NCBI GenBank assembly: GCA_024279255.1
Contig: JAJRRT010000041.1
Span: forward strand, 119,711-183,710
From: Deltaproteobacteria bacterium
GTDB lineage: Bacteria > Desulfobacterota > Desulfuromonadia > Desulfuromonadales > Geopsychrobacteraceae
DNA: 64,000 nt
Direction of reading: 5' to 3'
Shown here: piece after piece, positions 36,585-45,437 of the stretch
How positions within the stretch are numbered: the first letter of the stretch is position 1
How the letters are laid out: each line of letters opens with the position of its first letter
Program-made: the position numbers and the translations under genes
Notes under the pieces: model-generated
Told to the model about the DNA's origin: nothing
The model's input: only the letters and a program-made list of their open reading frames with translations
Databases searched by the model: none

Positions 36585-38558
36585 TTAACCGAAAGGCAAA
36601 AGGCCACTCATTTCGCTGTCTGACGGCCTGATGAAGCGACTGAAGTCAGCCTCATCAAGAGAGGCCATCTCACCGAGGCTGACTGTCTTCAGGGTATCTA
36701 TTTCGCTTTCACAGCTATTGTAGGTGGTGTTATAGAACGCGATACGCTTCTCTTTATCAAGTCCCATCAACAATAGCTGTTGAGCCCCCTTTTTAATCTG
36801 CTTCATTTTACAGTGCAGGTCGTCAAGGCTTTTTGTCGTCCATACCCCAAGGTAAATAGGGCTGTTGACGTTTCTGACATCTCCGATCAGTTCACCCCGT
36901 AGCAGGTCATCCTTTTCGCGGCCCAGATAAGGCACAAAGTCGAGGTGTTCCGCGAGTTTCCGATCCGTGGTGAAAAAATTTCCATTGTCGGGATCGAGGG
37001 TAAAGATCATGGTGCGATCGGTAGCCTGACCATAGCTCTGGAACAGGACATCCTTGTACTCCTGAAACGGCACATTCTTCATGATGCAGGTATCATACTT
37101 GTTGAGACGCCTGCAGATTCCCAACAGCCATGACCTGATCGCGCTGTTGTCGATACGGCAGGAGCCCAGCTCTTCCTTCAGAAAATCGAATGATTTGCCA
37201 CCGAAGCGGTAGAGCAGCACACTCTGGAAGATATCACGGATATTGTTGTAGCGACTGAAATGATAGATCAGGTCGAAGCTGAGCAGCTCCATTTGCCTGA
37301 GCTGCCAGATAAAGATGGTATTATCATTTCGACTGGTCTCCTTGCTAATTCTGGTTTTCTGCGTAGTTTTGATTAGTCTGACGTAGCGGGTACTCAACTC
37401 TGCTAACAACTCCGAATCCTTAGTCGTGCTTCTCTTCAAACAGATGGTCCACCGAGTGAACTCCCCTTCTTTGCTGGACACCTCAATGTGATCTGCCCCA
37501 AAGGTGGCATAGGTCTGCTGTGTCCCGACCCCTTTGCCGGGCTGGGTCCCTTTGGTTGATTTGCCAACAAAGAGTGGCAACTGGTCCGGTCCTTTTTCAA
37601 GTCTTTGTTCAGAAATTCCTGTGCCGTTATCCGTTATGGACAAGGTCACATTATCGCCTTGCTGTTCCAGCAAAAATTCGATCAGGCCAGGATTTCCCGC
37701 TGACTTGATCGCATCAAGAGCGTTAGAGACGATATTGATCAGGGCCCTGCTATAGCTGATGTAAGTACCATTGACCGGATCGATCTTCGATCTGAGGATC
37801 ATCTTTACCTCACAAGAGCTGTCCACCGCTTCGATGAAGGGTATGACGCGCTCTGTGATTAGATCCTTGAGAAAGACCTTGTGCGACTGGTGGACATTGT
37901 CTTCATACATATTCAGGGTGTTTAGCAATGCGGTCGTTTCCCGGTTGATATCTTCGGCGACCTTGTTGAAGTTGCCGACTGACAGCATGGCGGTCATGTC
38001 AAAAAGAACCTTCAGTGATTTTTTCACGTCGTGGCGTACTTTGCTCAACTCTTCGACCACCGTCACATCCGGACGTTTCGATGAAACCACCTTCTGCTTG
38101 AGCGTCTCAGCGACTACTGACATCAGGTGAAACTTCATCTTGCGAAAGACAACCTGATCGGTGATGCTGAAACCTCTGGTTTGAAAAAAATCGATGGAGC
38201 TTAATAGCTTGTCCCAGACATAGAGATAGATATTGGCATCAGGGCCCACTTTATGGGCAAGGTAGCGAACGAAGGCTGAGCCTATCCCCTTCCCTCTGCC
38301 GAACGGGTTGGTTACCAGTTTGTAGATATGAAAATTTTTCTGGTCCGGAGTCGCGTAGACCAGCAGATATCCGAGCAGTTCCCCCTTCTCGTCCCATACG
38401 AAGCTGTGTTCATAATCAATGTCGATAGTGTTATCGAGAATATAGGGCGAAGGGATCAGCAGAGAATCGATGTTGAGCAGAGGGGAGTTTCTAACCGCTT
38501 TTTCGTATTCAGGGGTCAAACCTGTTATGTAGGGAAATTGACTGGGCTTCCATTCCAT
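36585..38558 (-). CDS. GNAT acetyltransferase-sensor histidine kinase fusion
   Basis: 657 residues, no membrane helix. Residues ~1-145: GNAT fold with acetyl-CoA loop NPFGRGKGIGSAFVRYL. Residues ~165-190: phosphoacceptor-like helix with RHDVKK (His176). Residues ~230-380: HATPase domain (N box INIVSNALDAI, G1 DNGTGIS, G2 PGKGVGTQ). Residues ~390-657: unrecognised domain. No response regulator is adjacent. Monocistronic. The domain order is unusual and the C-terminal part may be a new output or sensor domain. Confidence 0.75.
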   Translation of the reverse strand: MEWKPSQFPYITGLTPEYEKAVRNSPLLNIDSLLIPSPYILDNTIDIDYEHSFVWDEKGELLGYLLVYATPDQKNFHIYKLVTNPFGRGKGIGSAFVRYLAHKVGPDANIYLYVWDKLLSSIDFFQTRGFSITDQVVFRKMKFHLMSVVAETLKQKVVSSKRPDVTVVEELSKVRHDVKKSLKVLFDMTAMLSVGNFNKVAEDINRETTALLNTLNMYEDNVHQSHKVFLKDLITERVIPFIEAVDSSCEVKMILRSKIDPVNGTYISYSRALINIVSNALDAIKSAGNPGLIEFLLEQQGDNVTLSITDNGTGISEQRLEKGPDQLPLFVGKSTKGTQPGKGVGTQQTYATFGADHIEVSSKEGEFTRWTICLKRSTTKDSELLAELSTRYVRLIKTTQKTRISKETSRNDNTIFIWQLRQMELLSFDLIYHFSRYNNIRDIFQSVLLYRFGGKSFDFLKEELGSCRIDNSAIRSWLLGICRRLNKYDTCIMKNVPFQEYKDVLFQSYGQATDRTMIFTLDPDNGNFFTTDRKLAEHLDFVPYLGREKDDLLRGELIGDVRNVNSPIYLGVWTTKSLDDLHCKMKQIKKGAQQLLLMGLDKEKRIAFYNTTYNSCESEIDTLKTVSLGEMASLDEADFSRFIRPSDSEMSGLLPFG

Positions 38559-38676
38559 GGCGTATCTTGCCCCCTATCCTGTGTTGAAAACGGTTATCAA
38601 GAATTCCTGTATAAACGTCATTGTAAATGGAATCGACAAGAGACTGTCAATCAAAAATCACGCTTGACCAAGCACT

Positions 38677-39342
38677 TCAGCCCCGCTTCCGGCCAGCGGC
38701 ATAATCAACATATTCACTGATATAATATTCGGCCTGTTCACTACCTAGTTTGACCGCTTCCCGTCCCTGCATCGTTTCGATCCAGCCGCGTAACTTGTCT
38801 AAATGGTCAGGAATCTTCAAACCACGATAGTGCTCCAACACTGACCAGCGCTCGAACCATGGATAAAAGGCGAGATCGGTCAAACCGACCTGCCAACCGA
38901 ACCAATATGGCCCCTCCCCAGCACGGCGCTTCAACTCATCATCCAACACCGTCAGCACCCGACACATTTCAGATGCAGCATTGGACTGTTCCACTTTCTG
39001 TTGCGCCTTTAACAAACGGTAGAATAGTGGAACAAGGCTCGACCAAGCATAGTCGATCCAGAGCCTGGCTTCTGCACGCTGCTGTGCGGTTACAGGCAGC
39101 AGAGGTGGCTCTGCGCAGCATTCATTAACATACTCGCTGATGATCAACGACTCACGCAACATGAAATCCCCCTGTCGTAAAGCTGGAACCGCGCCCACCG
39201 GGTTGATCTGTGAATACCAATCCGGTTTGTTACGCAGATCAATTTCGATAAGGGTGAATGGGAGATTCTTTTCCATCAGCGCCAACCGACTGCGATGCGC
39301 AAAAGGACAGACACGGGCGCTGAACAGTTCGATCTTTTCCAT
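38677..39342 (-). CDS. Glutathione S-transferase/SspA-type protein
   Basis: 221 residues from the ATG behind AAAGGAG; the ORF track adds 21 upstream codons. Thioredoxin-fold N-terminus (ELFSARVCPFAHRSRLALM), cis-Pro region NPVGAVPALRQGD with ESLIISEYV, and an all-helical C-terminal domain. The substrate is unknown. Confidence 0.85.
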   Translation of the reverse strand: MEKIELFSARVCPFAHRSRLALMEKNLPFTLIEIDLRNKPDWYSQINPVGAVPALRQGDFMLRESLIISEYVNECCAEPPLLPVTAQQRAEARLWIDYAWSSLVPLFYRLLKAQQKVEQSNAASEMCRVLTVLDDELKRRAGEGPYWFGWQVGLTDLAFYPWFERWSVLEHYRGLKIPDHLDKLRGWIETMQGREAVKLGSEQAEYYISEYVDYAAGRKRG

Positions 39343-39544
39343 AATCAGCTCCTTTGCAATAAAAACCCTGAGGCCAGCGTAACAGATCGCCGAAAAAGAG
39401 AACACCTAGCAGACTCTGCGAAGGCTTAATCGTGAGCGTTCTTTAGACACCAGGTCCATATGCTTGCACAGCCGGGTTTTACAGATATGCTGTTAGTGAG
39501 ATCTTCATATCGACTTACCCAACCTTGAAGGACAAGGAGTCCCA

Positions 39545-39997
39545 ATGAATAAAAATATCAAAATTCGATTGATGGAAGCTAAAGACTTTGAGGCTGTTGT
39601 TAAGATAGATGAATATGTGCTGAAAAAAAGCAGGCGAGAATATTTCGAACAAAAATTTGAATTGCTTTTTAAATCTGGAGAGTTCCTACCCACCTCTTTT
39701 GTTGCCTTGAATGAAAAAGACAGCGCGGTGGGATTTTTAGTGGGCACACTCTACATAGGAGACTATGGTATCTCCCGGGATGGAGCAACCATCGATGCTA
39801 TCGGCGTTGATCCGGATTATCAGCGTCAAGGTATTGGTGAGAAATTAATGGATGAATTTATATTTCATTTGAGGCAACTTGAAGTCACTAAGATCAACAC
39901 CCTGGTCGAGAAGAATGATATCCAAATGATGAATTACTTTGATGCGAATCAGTTCAGCCCCTCTAAAACAGTCGTGAACCTGGAACGCAGCATTTAA
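39545..39997 (+). CDS. GNAT family N-acetyltransferase
   Basis: 150 residues with the acetyl-CoA motif GVDPDYQRQGIGEKLMDEF and a C-terminal NDIQMMNYFDANQF segment. SD AAGGAGTCCCA. The substrate is unknown; a small-molecule or ribosomal-protein acceptor is possible. Confidence 0.88.
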   Translation: MNKNIKIRLMEAKDFEAVVKIDEYVLKKSRREYFEQKFELLFKSGEFLPTSFVALNEKDSAVGFLVGTLYIGDYGISRDGATIDAIGVDPDYQRQGIGEKLMDEFIFHLRQLEVTKINTLVEKNDIQMMNYFDANQFSPSKTVVNLERSI

Positions 39998-40184
39998 CCA
40001 CTTAGCATTCCAAGGTCCAGACTATGCCACGGGATCAGGTCTGATCAAATCGGATGACTACGGATTTCAAACAAAAACAGTACATTTGGTCCAAATCAGA
40101 TTCTATATGCCTTTATCCCCGCAACATGCCTTAGAATATAGCAAATTGATGGTTCCAGAGAATCCACCCCAGTGTCAGACCCGG

Positions 40185-40775
40185 CTAGTGGGTGGCTTTG
40201 TCACCCCAGATTGTTTTCAGGCGTTGATCGCGTCCGCAATTCCAACGGTAAGCCGAATAGCGAAATGAGTAATTTTTGTAATAATCCTGATGATAACTTT
40301 CTTCCCCCTTAATGGGATAAAAAGTTGAAGCACTCAAGATTGGAGTCACAATCTCTTCATCAGGAAACATCGCTATCACCTGTTTTTTCGATTCCTCTGC
40401 AAGTTTCTGCTCCGACCCATTGGCCACGAATATTGCACTCAAATAACTGTGGCCCCTGTCGCAAAACTGGCCCCCGTCATCAAAGGGATCTATGTTGACC
40501 CAGTAATGATCCAACAGCTGCTGATAACTCACCTGGCTCGGGTCATAGCTAATCTCAACCGCCTCATAGTGGCCAGCATGGTTGCCGTTGTAGGTTGGAT
40601 CTTTCAGGGTGCCGCCGGTAAAACCGGAGACCACTTCTGTAACCCCATCGAGTTTTTCGAAGTCGGACTCCATACACCAGAAACATCCACCGGCCAGGAT
40701 AGCTTTATCGGCTGAGACATTGACGGCAGATAAGAGCAGGATTGCGCAGAATGATAAGATCATTTTGTATTTCAT
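40185..40775 (-). CDS. msrA: Exported peptide-methionine (S)-S-oxide reductase
   Basis: 196 residues with signal peptide (MILSFCAILLLSAVNVSA) and the catalytic motif AGGCFWCMES. Family blocks SGFTGG, GHYEAVEISYDPSQVSY and EESYHQDYY are present. A late Cys (WNCGRDQ) may be the resolving one. Repairs S-sulfoxides in periplasmic proteins. Neighbouring msrB is also exported, so together they cover both epimers. Confidence 0.93.
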   Translation of the reverse strand: MKYKMILSFCAILLLSAVNVSADKAILAGGCFWCMESDFEKLDGVTEVVSGFTGGTLKDPTYNGNHAGHYEAVEISYDPSQVSYQQLLDHYWVNIDPFDDGGQFCDRGHSYLSAIFVANGSEQKLAEESKKQVIAMFPDEEIVTPILSASTFYPIKGEESYHQDYYKNYSFRYSAYRWNCGRDQRLKTIWGDKATH

Positions 40776-40856
40776 AAGATCTCCAGACGTTCTTGTTATC
40801 GACTATTTTAAGACTCTGACCAGTCGCAGCTTAATCGAATGGCCACCAGCAAATGA

Positions 40857-41456
40857 TCACTTGAAGAGATTCACGTATTCTGCGTAACCCTCTTTTTCCA
40901 ACTCGGTCACAGGGACAAACCGCAGTGACGCCGAGTTCAGACAGTAACGCAAACCGTCCGGAGCGGGACCATCATTGAAAACATGGCCCAGGTGCGCATC
41001 GCCCTGCTTGCTGCGCACTTCGGTACGGACTGAAAAGAGACGGGTATCCACCTTTTCGACGATCTCATCCGGATTTAGTGGTCGCGTGAAACTCGGCCAG
41101 CCAGTACCAGAATCATACTTGTCGATCGAGCTGAACAACGGAGCGCCAGAGATCACGTCGACATAAATACCAGCCTCGTGATTATCCCAATAGCTATTAG
41201 CAAAAGGCGGTTCAGTCCCCTCTTCACGAGTCACCTTATACTGCAGCGGGGTCAACCGGTTCTTGAGCTCGTCATCAGTAGGAAGCACGCCGCTCTTCAT
41301 ATTATCCATCGTTTGCTCCTTCATCATGTCATCCGACTTCATCGATTGAGACATTGTCTTCTCATCGGCCTTCTGGTCCATTCCCTTACTCTGCACCTGA
41401 TGAATGGCCATAAAAACCAGCGGCAGACTGAGAATTGTGATTAACAGGATTTTCAT
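40857..41456 (-). CDS. msrB: Exported peptide-methionine (R)-S-oxide reductase with Met-rich linker
   Basis: About 199 residues from the ATG behind GGAGGACAAC. Signal peptide ([20 protein letters not shown]), then a ~35-residue Met/Asp/Lys linker ([19 protein letters not shown]), then the MsrB domain ([34 protein letters not shown], catalytic Cys in RYC). It lacks the two CxxC zinc motifs of the Zn-type enzymes. Confidence 0.92.
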   Translation of the reverse strand: MKILLITILSLPLVFMAIHQVQSKGMDQKADEKTMSQSMKSDDMMKEQTMDNMKSGVLPTDDELKNRLTPLQYKVTREEGTEPPFANSYWDNHEAGIYVDVISGAPLFSSIDKYDSGTGWPSFTRPLNPDEIVEKVDTRLFSVRTEVRSKQGDAHLGHVFNDGPAPDGLRYCLNSASLRFVPVTELEKEGYAEYVNLFK

Positions 41457-41468
41457 GTTGTCCTCCAT

Positions 41469-41935
41469 CTTAGCAGATCCGGCAATTTTTCTGCCGGTGT
41501 GTCTATTAACTGATTGAAGAATACAGGATCTGGTTAACGACTGATTAATGACTGTATAAAGATTGGGTAAAGATTTTTCTACAGGTGGGGATGAAAGATT
41601 TGAGGTCGTGCACCCTAGCTATACCGTAGGCGTTGATAAAAAACTATTGAGGACAAGACTTTTATAATGATCAAAGACGTTTGCTGTTGTAAAATAGTTA
41701 AATGAAAAACACACTTATCAACACCAATCCTTATCTCAAGAATGGTTCCTCGCGAAAACGCGCCATGGCGCGTAATATCGAAAGTTCATCCTCTATTGAG
41801 AGTATACAGGTTTAAGCGTGATGCAGCGACCGGCCTTTCATTCCCGGCCGATCCGACCAATATGCATTCAACGACATCAAACAGAAAGCCCATAACGTCA
41901 CTAAACAGCCGAATCATTAGACTGATATTCACGAT
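41469..41935. other. Intergenic region
   Basis: No gene supported. The 65-residue plus-strand ORF here lacks protein-like composition. There is a short near-repeat AACGACTGATTAATGACTG near the msrB side. This could be the divergent promoter region of msrB. Confidence 0.4.
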
Positions 41936-42480
41936 CTAATCCCGCCCCACCACAGCAAAATATTCTTTTTTTCGCCATCCATCCATCTCACTAAAATCAA
42001 GCAACGGCAGACCGGCCTGCAAGCCCATCAAGGTTGCCAACAGACGACCGAGCCGACCATTGCCTTCACAAAACGGATGGATCAACATCAACTCAACATG
42101 CACCTCGCCCAAAGCCTGGACAATAGATGCACGGTCAGTAAAGTTGCATGGAGTAAAACGCCGCAGCTGATCGCGTTCGAATTCAGTCATTAATGTTGGG
42201 ATGGACGAACCATGGCAAAGTTGAAGCCGTCTTTACTGATATTGACCTGACGGTAATCGCCTGCCCATGTGTAGATATCCCCGAGCCAGAGGTGATGCAT
42301 GTCGCGGATATCCTGCGTGCTGAACAACTGATCCTGTTCAACCTCACCCAGCAGCTGATCCTCGGCCTGCCACAATTCAGCGGTCTCGGCGGTTTCCAGC
42401 TTTTCGCCAGTTGCACGATTTTTTCCACCCTTCCTTTCAACAAAACCAACTACACTAATCACAGAATTATTCAAAATCAT
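41936..42480 (-). pseudogene. Fic/Doc-type AMP-transferase, frameshifted and truncated
   Basis: The first frame (from ATG 42480) carries the Fic N-terminal part (DIRDMHHLWLGDIYTWAGDY, RQVNISKDGFNFAMV) and then hits a stop. The homologous continuation SIPTLMTEFERDQLRRFTPC lies in another frame, followed by the intact catalytic motif HPFCEGNGRLGRLL. The protein then ends early at YFAVVGRD, where relatives continue. A single frameshift near 42200 explains the break. Ribosome site is weak. Confidence 0.85.
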
Positions 42481-42511
42481 GTTCAACTGTAATTTATGCT
42501 GTATTTATATC

Positions 42512-42540
42512 TTGACATTCATATATTGTGATAATATATT
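42512..42540 (+). promoter_or_regulatory. Sigma-70-type promoter with overlapping inverted repeat
   Basis: TTGACA, 17-base spacer, TATATT, upstream of the NifX-like gene. An inverted repeat ATATATT-GTGAT-AATATAT spans the spacer and the -10 (42521-42539) and could be an operator. The downstream DUF134 HTH protein is one candidate ligand. Confidence 0.6.
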
Positions 42541-42595
42541 TCGTGCATATACACATAACTGCTCGGTTGAGTAACCTGAGACAAGGAGATTTATC

Positions 42596-42988
42596 ATGAA
42601 AATCTGTTTTCCCGTAGTTGAAGACCAGGGTCTCGAAAGCGAAGTTTATGGGCATTTTGGTTCAGCACCTCTGTTTATTGTTGTCAACACGGAAACTAAA
42701 GAAATAAAAGCATTGAACAATGGTGACGAGCATCACGAGCATGGTGCCTGCCAACCACTAAAAGCCCTTGGCGGGCAAGATGTTGATGCCATTGTCGTCG
42801 GTGGTATTGGCGGCGGTGCCCTGATGGGTTTAAACCGGGCCGGTCTCGTTGTCTATCAGGCCCAGGGCTTGACTATTTCTGACAACATCACCTGTCTCAT
42901 TCAGGCTGGATTGCCAGTCTTGACCCCGGCGCAGACTTGTGGCGGGCATGCCCATGGACACGGCCACGGTGGCGGCTGTCATCACTGA
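42596..42988 (+). CDS. NifX/NifB-type dinitrogenase cofactor-binding domain protein
   Basis: 130 residues: MKICFPVVEDQGLESEVYGH, SAPLFIVVN, and VVGGIGGGALMGLNRAG belong to the NifX/NafY fold. The C-terminal tail is His/Gly-rich (CGGHAHGHGHGGGCHH), likely metal-binding. No nif genes are present, so a role in Fe-S or Mo/Fe cofactor handling outside nitrogen fixation is inferred. SD AAGGAG. Confidence 0.88.
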   Translation: MKICFPVVEDQGLESEVYGHFGSAPLFIVVNTETKEIKALNNGDEHHEHGACQPLKALGGQDVDAIVVGGIGGGALMGLNRAGLVVYQAQGLTISDNITCLIQAGLPVLTPAQTCGGHAHGHGHGGGCHH

Positions 42989-43114
42989 GGCTCAAATTCT
43001 CGTCGAAAAGCATCAGGTCGGGCAGGGATAATTGCTCGACCTGATTAAAAAACGTATGACTAAAAATCGGCTGAGAAATTGTAGAAAACCTTCACACTGA
43101 ATAGAGAGAAATTC

Positions 43115-43465
43115 ATGGCCCCACGTCCCAAAAAACCGCGTCATTGCTGTCGAACCCTCATTGAACTAGGTGTTCAAATCTTCAAGCCTGCGGGGACGCC
43201 TTTGGTAGAACTCGAAAAGATCCACATCCTTCCCGATGAGCTGGAGTCTATGCGTCTCTGCGACAGTCTGGGCTTGACTCAACAACAGGCCGGAGAAAGG
43301 ATGGGGATTTCTCGAGGCACCGTACAACGTCTGGTCAACAGCGGTCGAAAAATACTGATCGAGACCCTTCTGGAGGGACAGGCGCTCGTGTTGGATGCGG
43401 AGGAGTTGGCAGACGTCGAAGATCTACCCGTTATAGAGGATTCAGAAGTGAATGAAGTCGCTTAA
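43115..43465 (+). CDS. DUF134 helix-turn-helix protein
   Basis: 116 residues: MAPRPKKPRHCCRTLIELGV and the HTH GLTQQQAGERMGISRGTVQR. DUF134 genes often accompany NifX-like genes, as here. Probably DNA-binding. Overlaps the start of the next gene by 14 bases. Confidence 0.88.
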   Translation: MAPRPKKPRHCCRTLIELGVQIFKPAGTPLVELEKIHILPDELESMRLCDSLGLTQQQAGERMGISRGTVQRLVNSGRKILIETLLEGQALVLDAEELADVEDLPVIEDSEVNEVA

Positions 43466-43670
43466 AGTTAAAATCATCCGTTTGAGTTGGGTGCTGATTA
43501 TGCTTGTCTGTGCCTTCCTGCTGGGTCGCTTCCTGCAACCAAAAACCGGAAGTATGGCTCGCGGCATGAGGCAAACTCCGCAGGTTGATTTCTCAAGAAT
43601 GCGCGCACCAAACAACCGAGCCCCAGCCTCTCGTCCTTTGCGGCGTAATCAGAACCCCTACCAGCGCTGA
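43452..43670 (+). CDS. Small single-pass membrane protein
   Basis: 72 residues: one membrane helix (IIRLSWVLIMLVCAFLLGRF) and a basic, Pro/Arg/Asn-rich tail. Its start lies inside the DUF134 gene and its end is eight bases before the polyferredoxin gene, so the genes are translationally linked. Not recognised. Confidence 0.65.
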   Translation: MKSLKVKIIRLSWVLIMLVCAFLLGRFLQPKTGSMARGMRQTPQVDFSRMRAPNNRAPASRPLRRNQNPYQR

Positions 43671-43678
43671 TACTGATC

Positions 43679-44518
43679 ATGACAAACAAACCGATAACAT
43701 TTCTGTGGTTCGCCAGGATATCTCCCCGGCGTTGGGTACAAGCCCTCAGTTTGATTCTGGCCAACGCCTACTTTCTATCCTGGCTGCGTTTTATCCCCTG
43801 CGGATTCCTCAACTGCTCCAACTGCGCTCTGGCGACCTTCAGCTGTCCACTGATTCTACTCCAGCGCGGTGCAATCTTCATTTCGATGGGGATGTTAGGG
43901 ATGATGTTCTGGAAGATCGTCGGCAGCATTATTGCGGCTCTGGCGCTGTTGCTGCTATTTGGCGCCGCCCTCGGCAGTTGGACCTGTGGCTGGCTCTGCC
44001 CCTTCGGCTTTGTACAGGATCTGTTACACAAAATCCCGACGCGCAAATACACCCTGCCGCTCTGGTCCAGCTGGTTCCGCCTGCCCCTTTTTGCCCTGCT
44101 GGTCGGGATTATTCCTTACCTGACACGCTCCTTTGCCTTTTGCGATATCTGCCCACCAGGGACCATCACCCGCCTGGTACAGCAGGCCTCGAACATTCCA
44201 CTCTTTCTACGCGCGCCTGAAGGGATCATGGCCATAGTTTCAATTGTCAGTCTGATTCTGTTCCTGATGCTGGCGCTGTTTATCAACCGGCCCTTCTGCA
44301 CCCTGCTCTGCCCCATTGGCGGCATCTACGGATTGAGTAACAAGTTTTCCGGGCTGTTTCTGCATTTAAAAAAGGACGACTGCAGCCAGTGCCAGCGGTG
44401 TGAAAAAAAATGTCCCCAGGGGATCAACCCAGTCCTTACCCCGAACCACAGCGCCTGCACCCGTTGCCTGGAATGTACCGGAAGCTGTGACGCGCTAAGT
44501 CTCGATGTGAAGATTTGA
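43679..44518 (+). CDS. NapH/YccM-like membrane 4Fe-4S protein
   Basis: 279 residues with about five membrane helices. The membrane-edge Cys motifs CGWLCPFGFVQDLLH and CTLLCPIGG mark the NapH/RnfH-like polyferredoxin group. Two C-terminal 4Fe-4S clusters follow (CSQCQRCEKKCPQGINP and CTRCLECTGSCDAL). Likely moves electrons from quinol or a membrane donor to a periplasmic or cytoplasmic partner. Confidence 0.88.
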   Translation: MTNKPITFLWFARISPRRWVQALSLILANAYFLSWLRFIPCGFLNCSNCALATFSCPLILLQRGAIFISMGMLGMMFWKIVGSIIAALALLLLFGAALGSWTCGWLCPFGFVQDLLHKIPTRKYTLPLWSSWFRLPLFALLVGIIPYLTRSFAFCDICPPGTITRLVQQASNIPLFLRAPEGIMAIVSIVSLILFLMLALFINRPFCTLLCPIGGIYGLSNKFSGLFLHLKKDDCSQCQRCEKKCPQGINPVLTPNHSACTRCLECTGSCDALSLDVKI

Positions 44519-44561
44519 CCAACTAGACGATTAAGAACAATTGCCTTCAAAGAAATCACCA

Positions 44562-45407
44562 ATGCGTAGCTTTACCTCACTATTGACCACTTTCAGCTTC
44601 CTGACCATGACCGGGTCGGGCCTGATCGCTTTCGTTATGCCCCAAGGAAGAATCGCCTTCTGGAATAACTGGGCCTTGCTGGGTCTGGATAAAACCGCCT
44701 GGGGGAATATTCATATCGCCACCAGTCTCTTGTTTCTGATCGCTGGCATTCTCCACACCTGTCTGAATTGGAGGGCATTGCTGAATTATCTGAGCGGAGG
44801 CCGCAAGCCCGACACCCGTAGTCGTGGACCGCTCTGGGCGGCTCTCCTGCTGACAGTTTTCTTCAGCATCGGAGCAGTTGTCGAACCACCTCCCTTTAAG
44901 CAATTATTCAATTTCAATGCCTGGGTGAAAGATACCTGGGTGACTTCTCCAGCGCAAAACCCGCCGTTCGGCCACGCAGAGCTCAACTCGCTGGCAGACC
45001 TGTGCGGCAAGCAGAAAATTGACCTCGAGGAGGCGTTGACTAAATTGATGGAGATGGGCCTTAAAGGGATCTCCGCCGAGGCAACCTTGCAACGCATCGC
45101 GACACTCAACCAGCGCTCTCCCGCTGAGATTTATCACCTCATAAAACCGCTCCCCACGACGGGTGAGAAACAAATTCATACGGCTGAACTGGTCGTACAG
45201 CAACTTGAAGGAATAGGGGTTGGACGCAACACTCTGGACGAGATCTGCCAGAAATTTAGCATCACTCCACAACGCGCAGCGGCCAAACCGGCAGAACAAG
45301 GCTGGTCTCTCGAAAGTGACGAAACAATCAAAACTGCGGCCAAACGTCTCGGTGTTTCACCTATGACGATTATTCAAACCATTATGCTCAGCGAGAAAAT
45401 CATTTAA
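44562..45407 (+). CDS. DUF4405-like membrane protein with duplicated C-terminal helical domain
   Basis: 281 residues from the internal ATG (MRSFTSLLTTFSFLTMTGSG); the listed start is TTG. The N-terminal half has about three membrane helices with His (NIHIATSLLFLIAGILHTCL), as in DUF4405/cytochrome-b-like proteins. The C-terminal ~150 residues contain two related HTH-like repeats (SLADLCGKQKIDLEEALTKL and TLDEICQKFSITPQRAAAKP), each followed by a second helix pair (SPAEIYHLI, SPMTIIQTI). Likely partner of the polyferredoxin. Confidence 0.78.
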   Translation: MRSFTSLLTTFSFLTMTGSGLIAFVMPQGRIAFWNNWALLGLDKTAWGNIHIATSLLFLIAGILHTCLNWRALLNYLSGGRKPDTRSRGPLWAALLLTVFFSIGAVVEPPPFKQLFNFNAWVKDTWVTSPAQNPPFGHAELNSLADLCGKQKIDLEEALTKLMEMGLKGISAEATLQRIATLNQRSPAEIYHLIKPLPTTGEKQIHTAELVVQQLEGIGVGRNTLDEICQKFSITPQRAAAKPAEQGWSLESDETIKTAAKRLGVSPMTIIQTIMLSEKII

Positions 45408-45437
45408 ACCTACTGAAAATCCAGGAGTAACAAACTC

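Noticed and set aside
41742-41939. 65-aa plus-strand ORF before fic
   Set aside because: No ribosome site, unusual composition and no recognisable motif.
41936-42480. Programmed frameshifting in the fic gene
   Set aside because: No slippery run or downstream stimulator at the junction, and the C-terminus is also shortened; decay is simpler.
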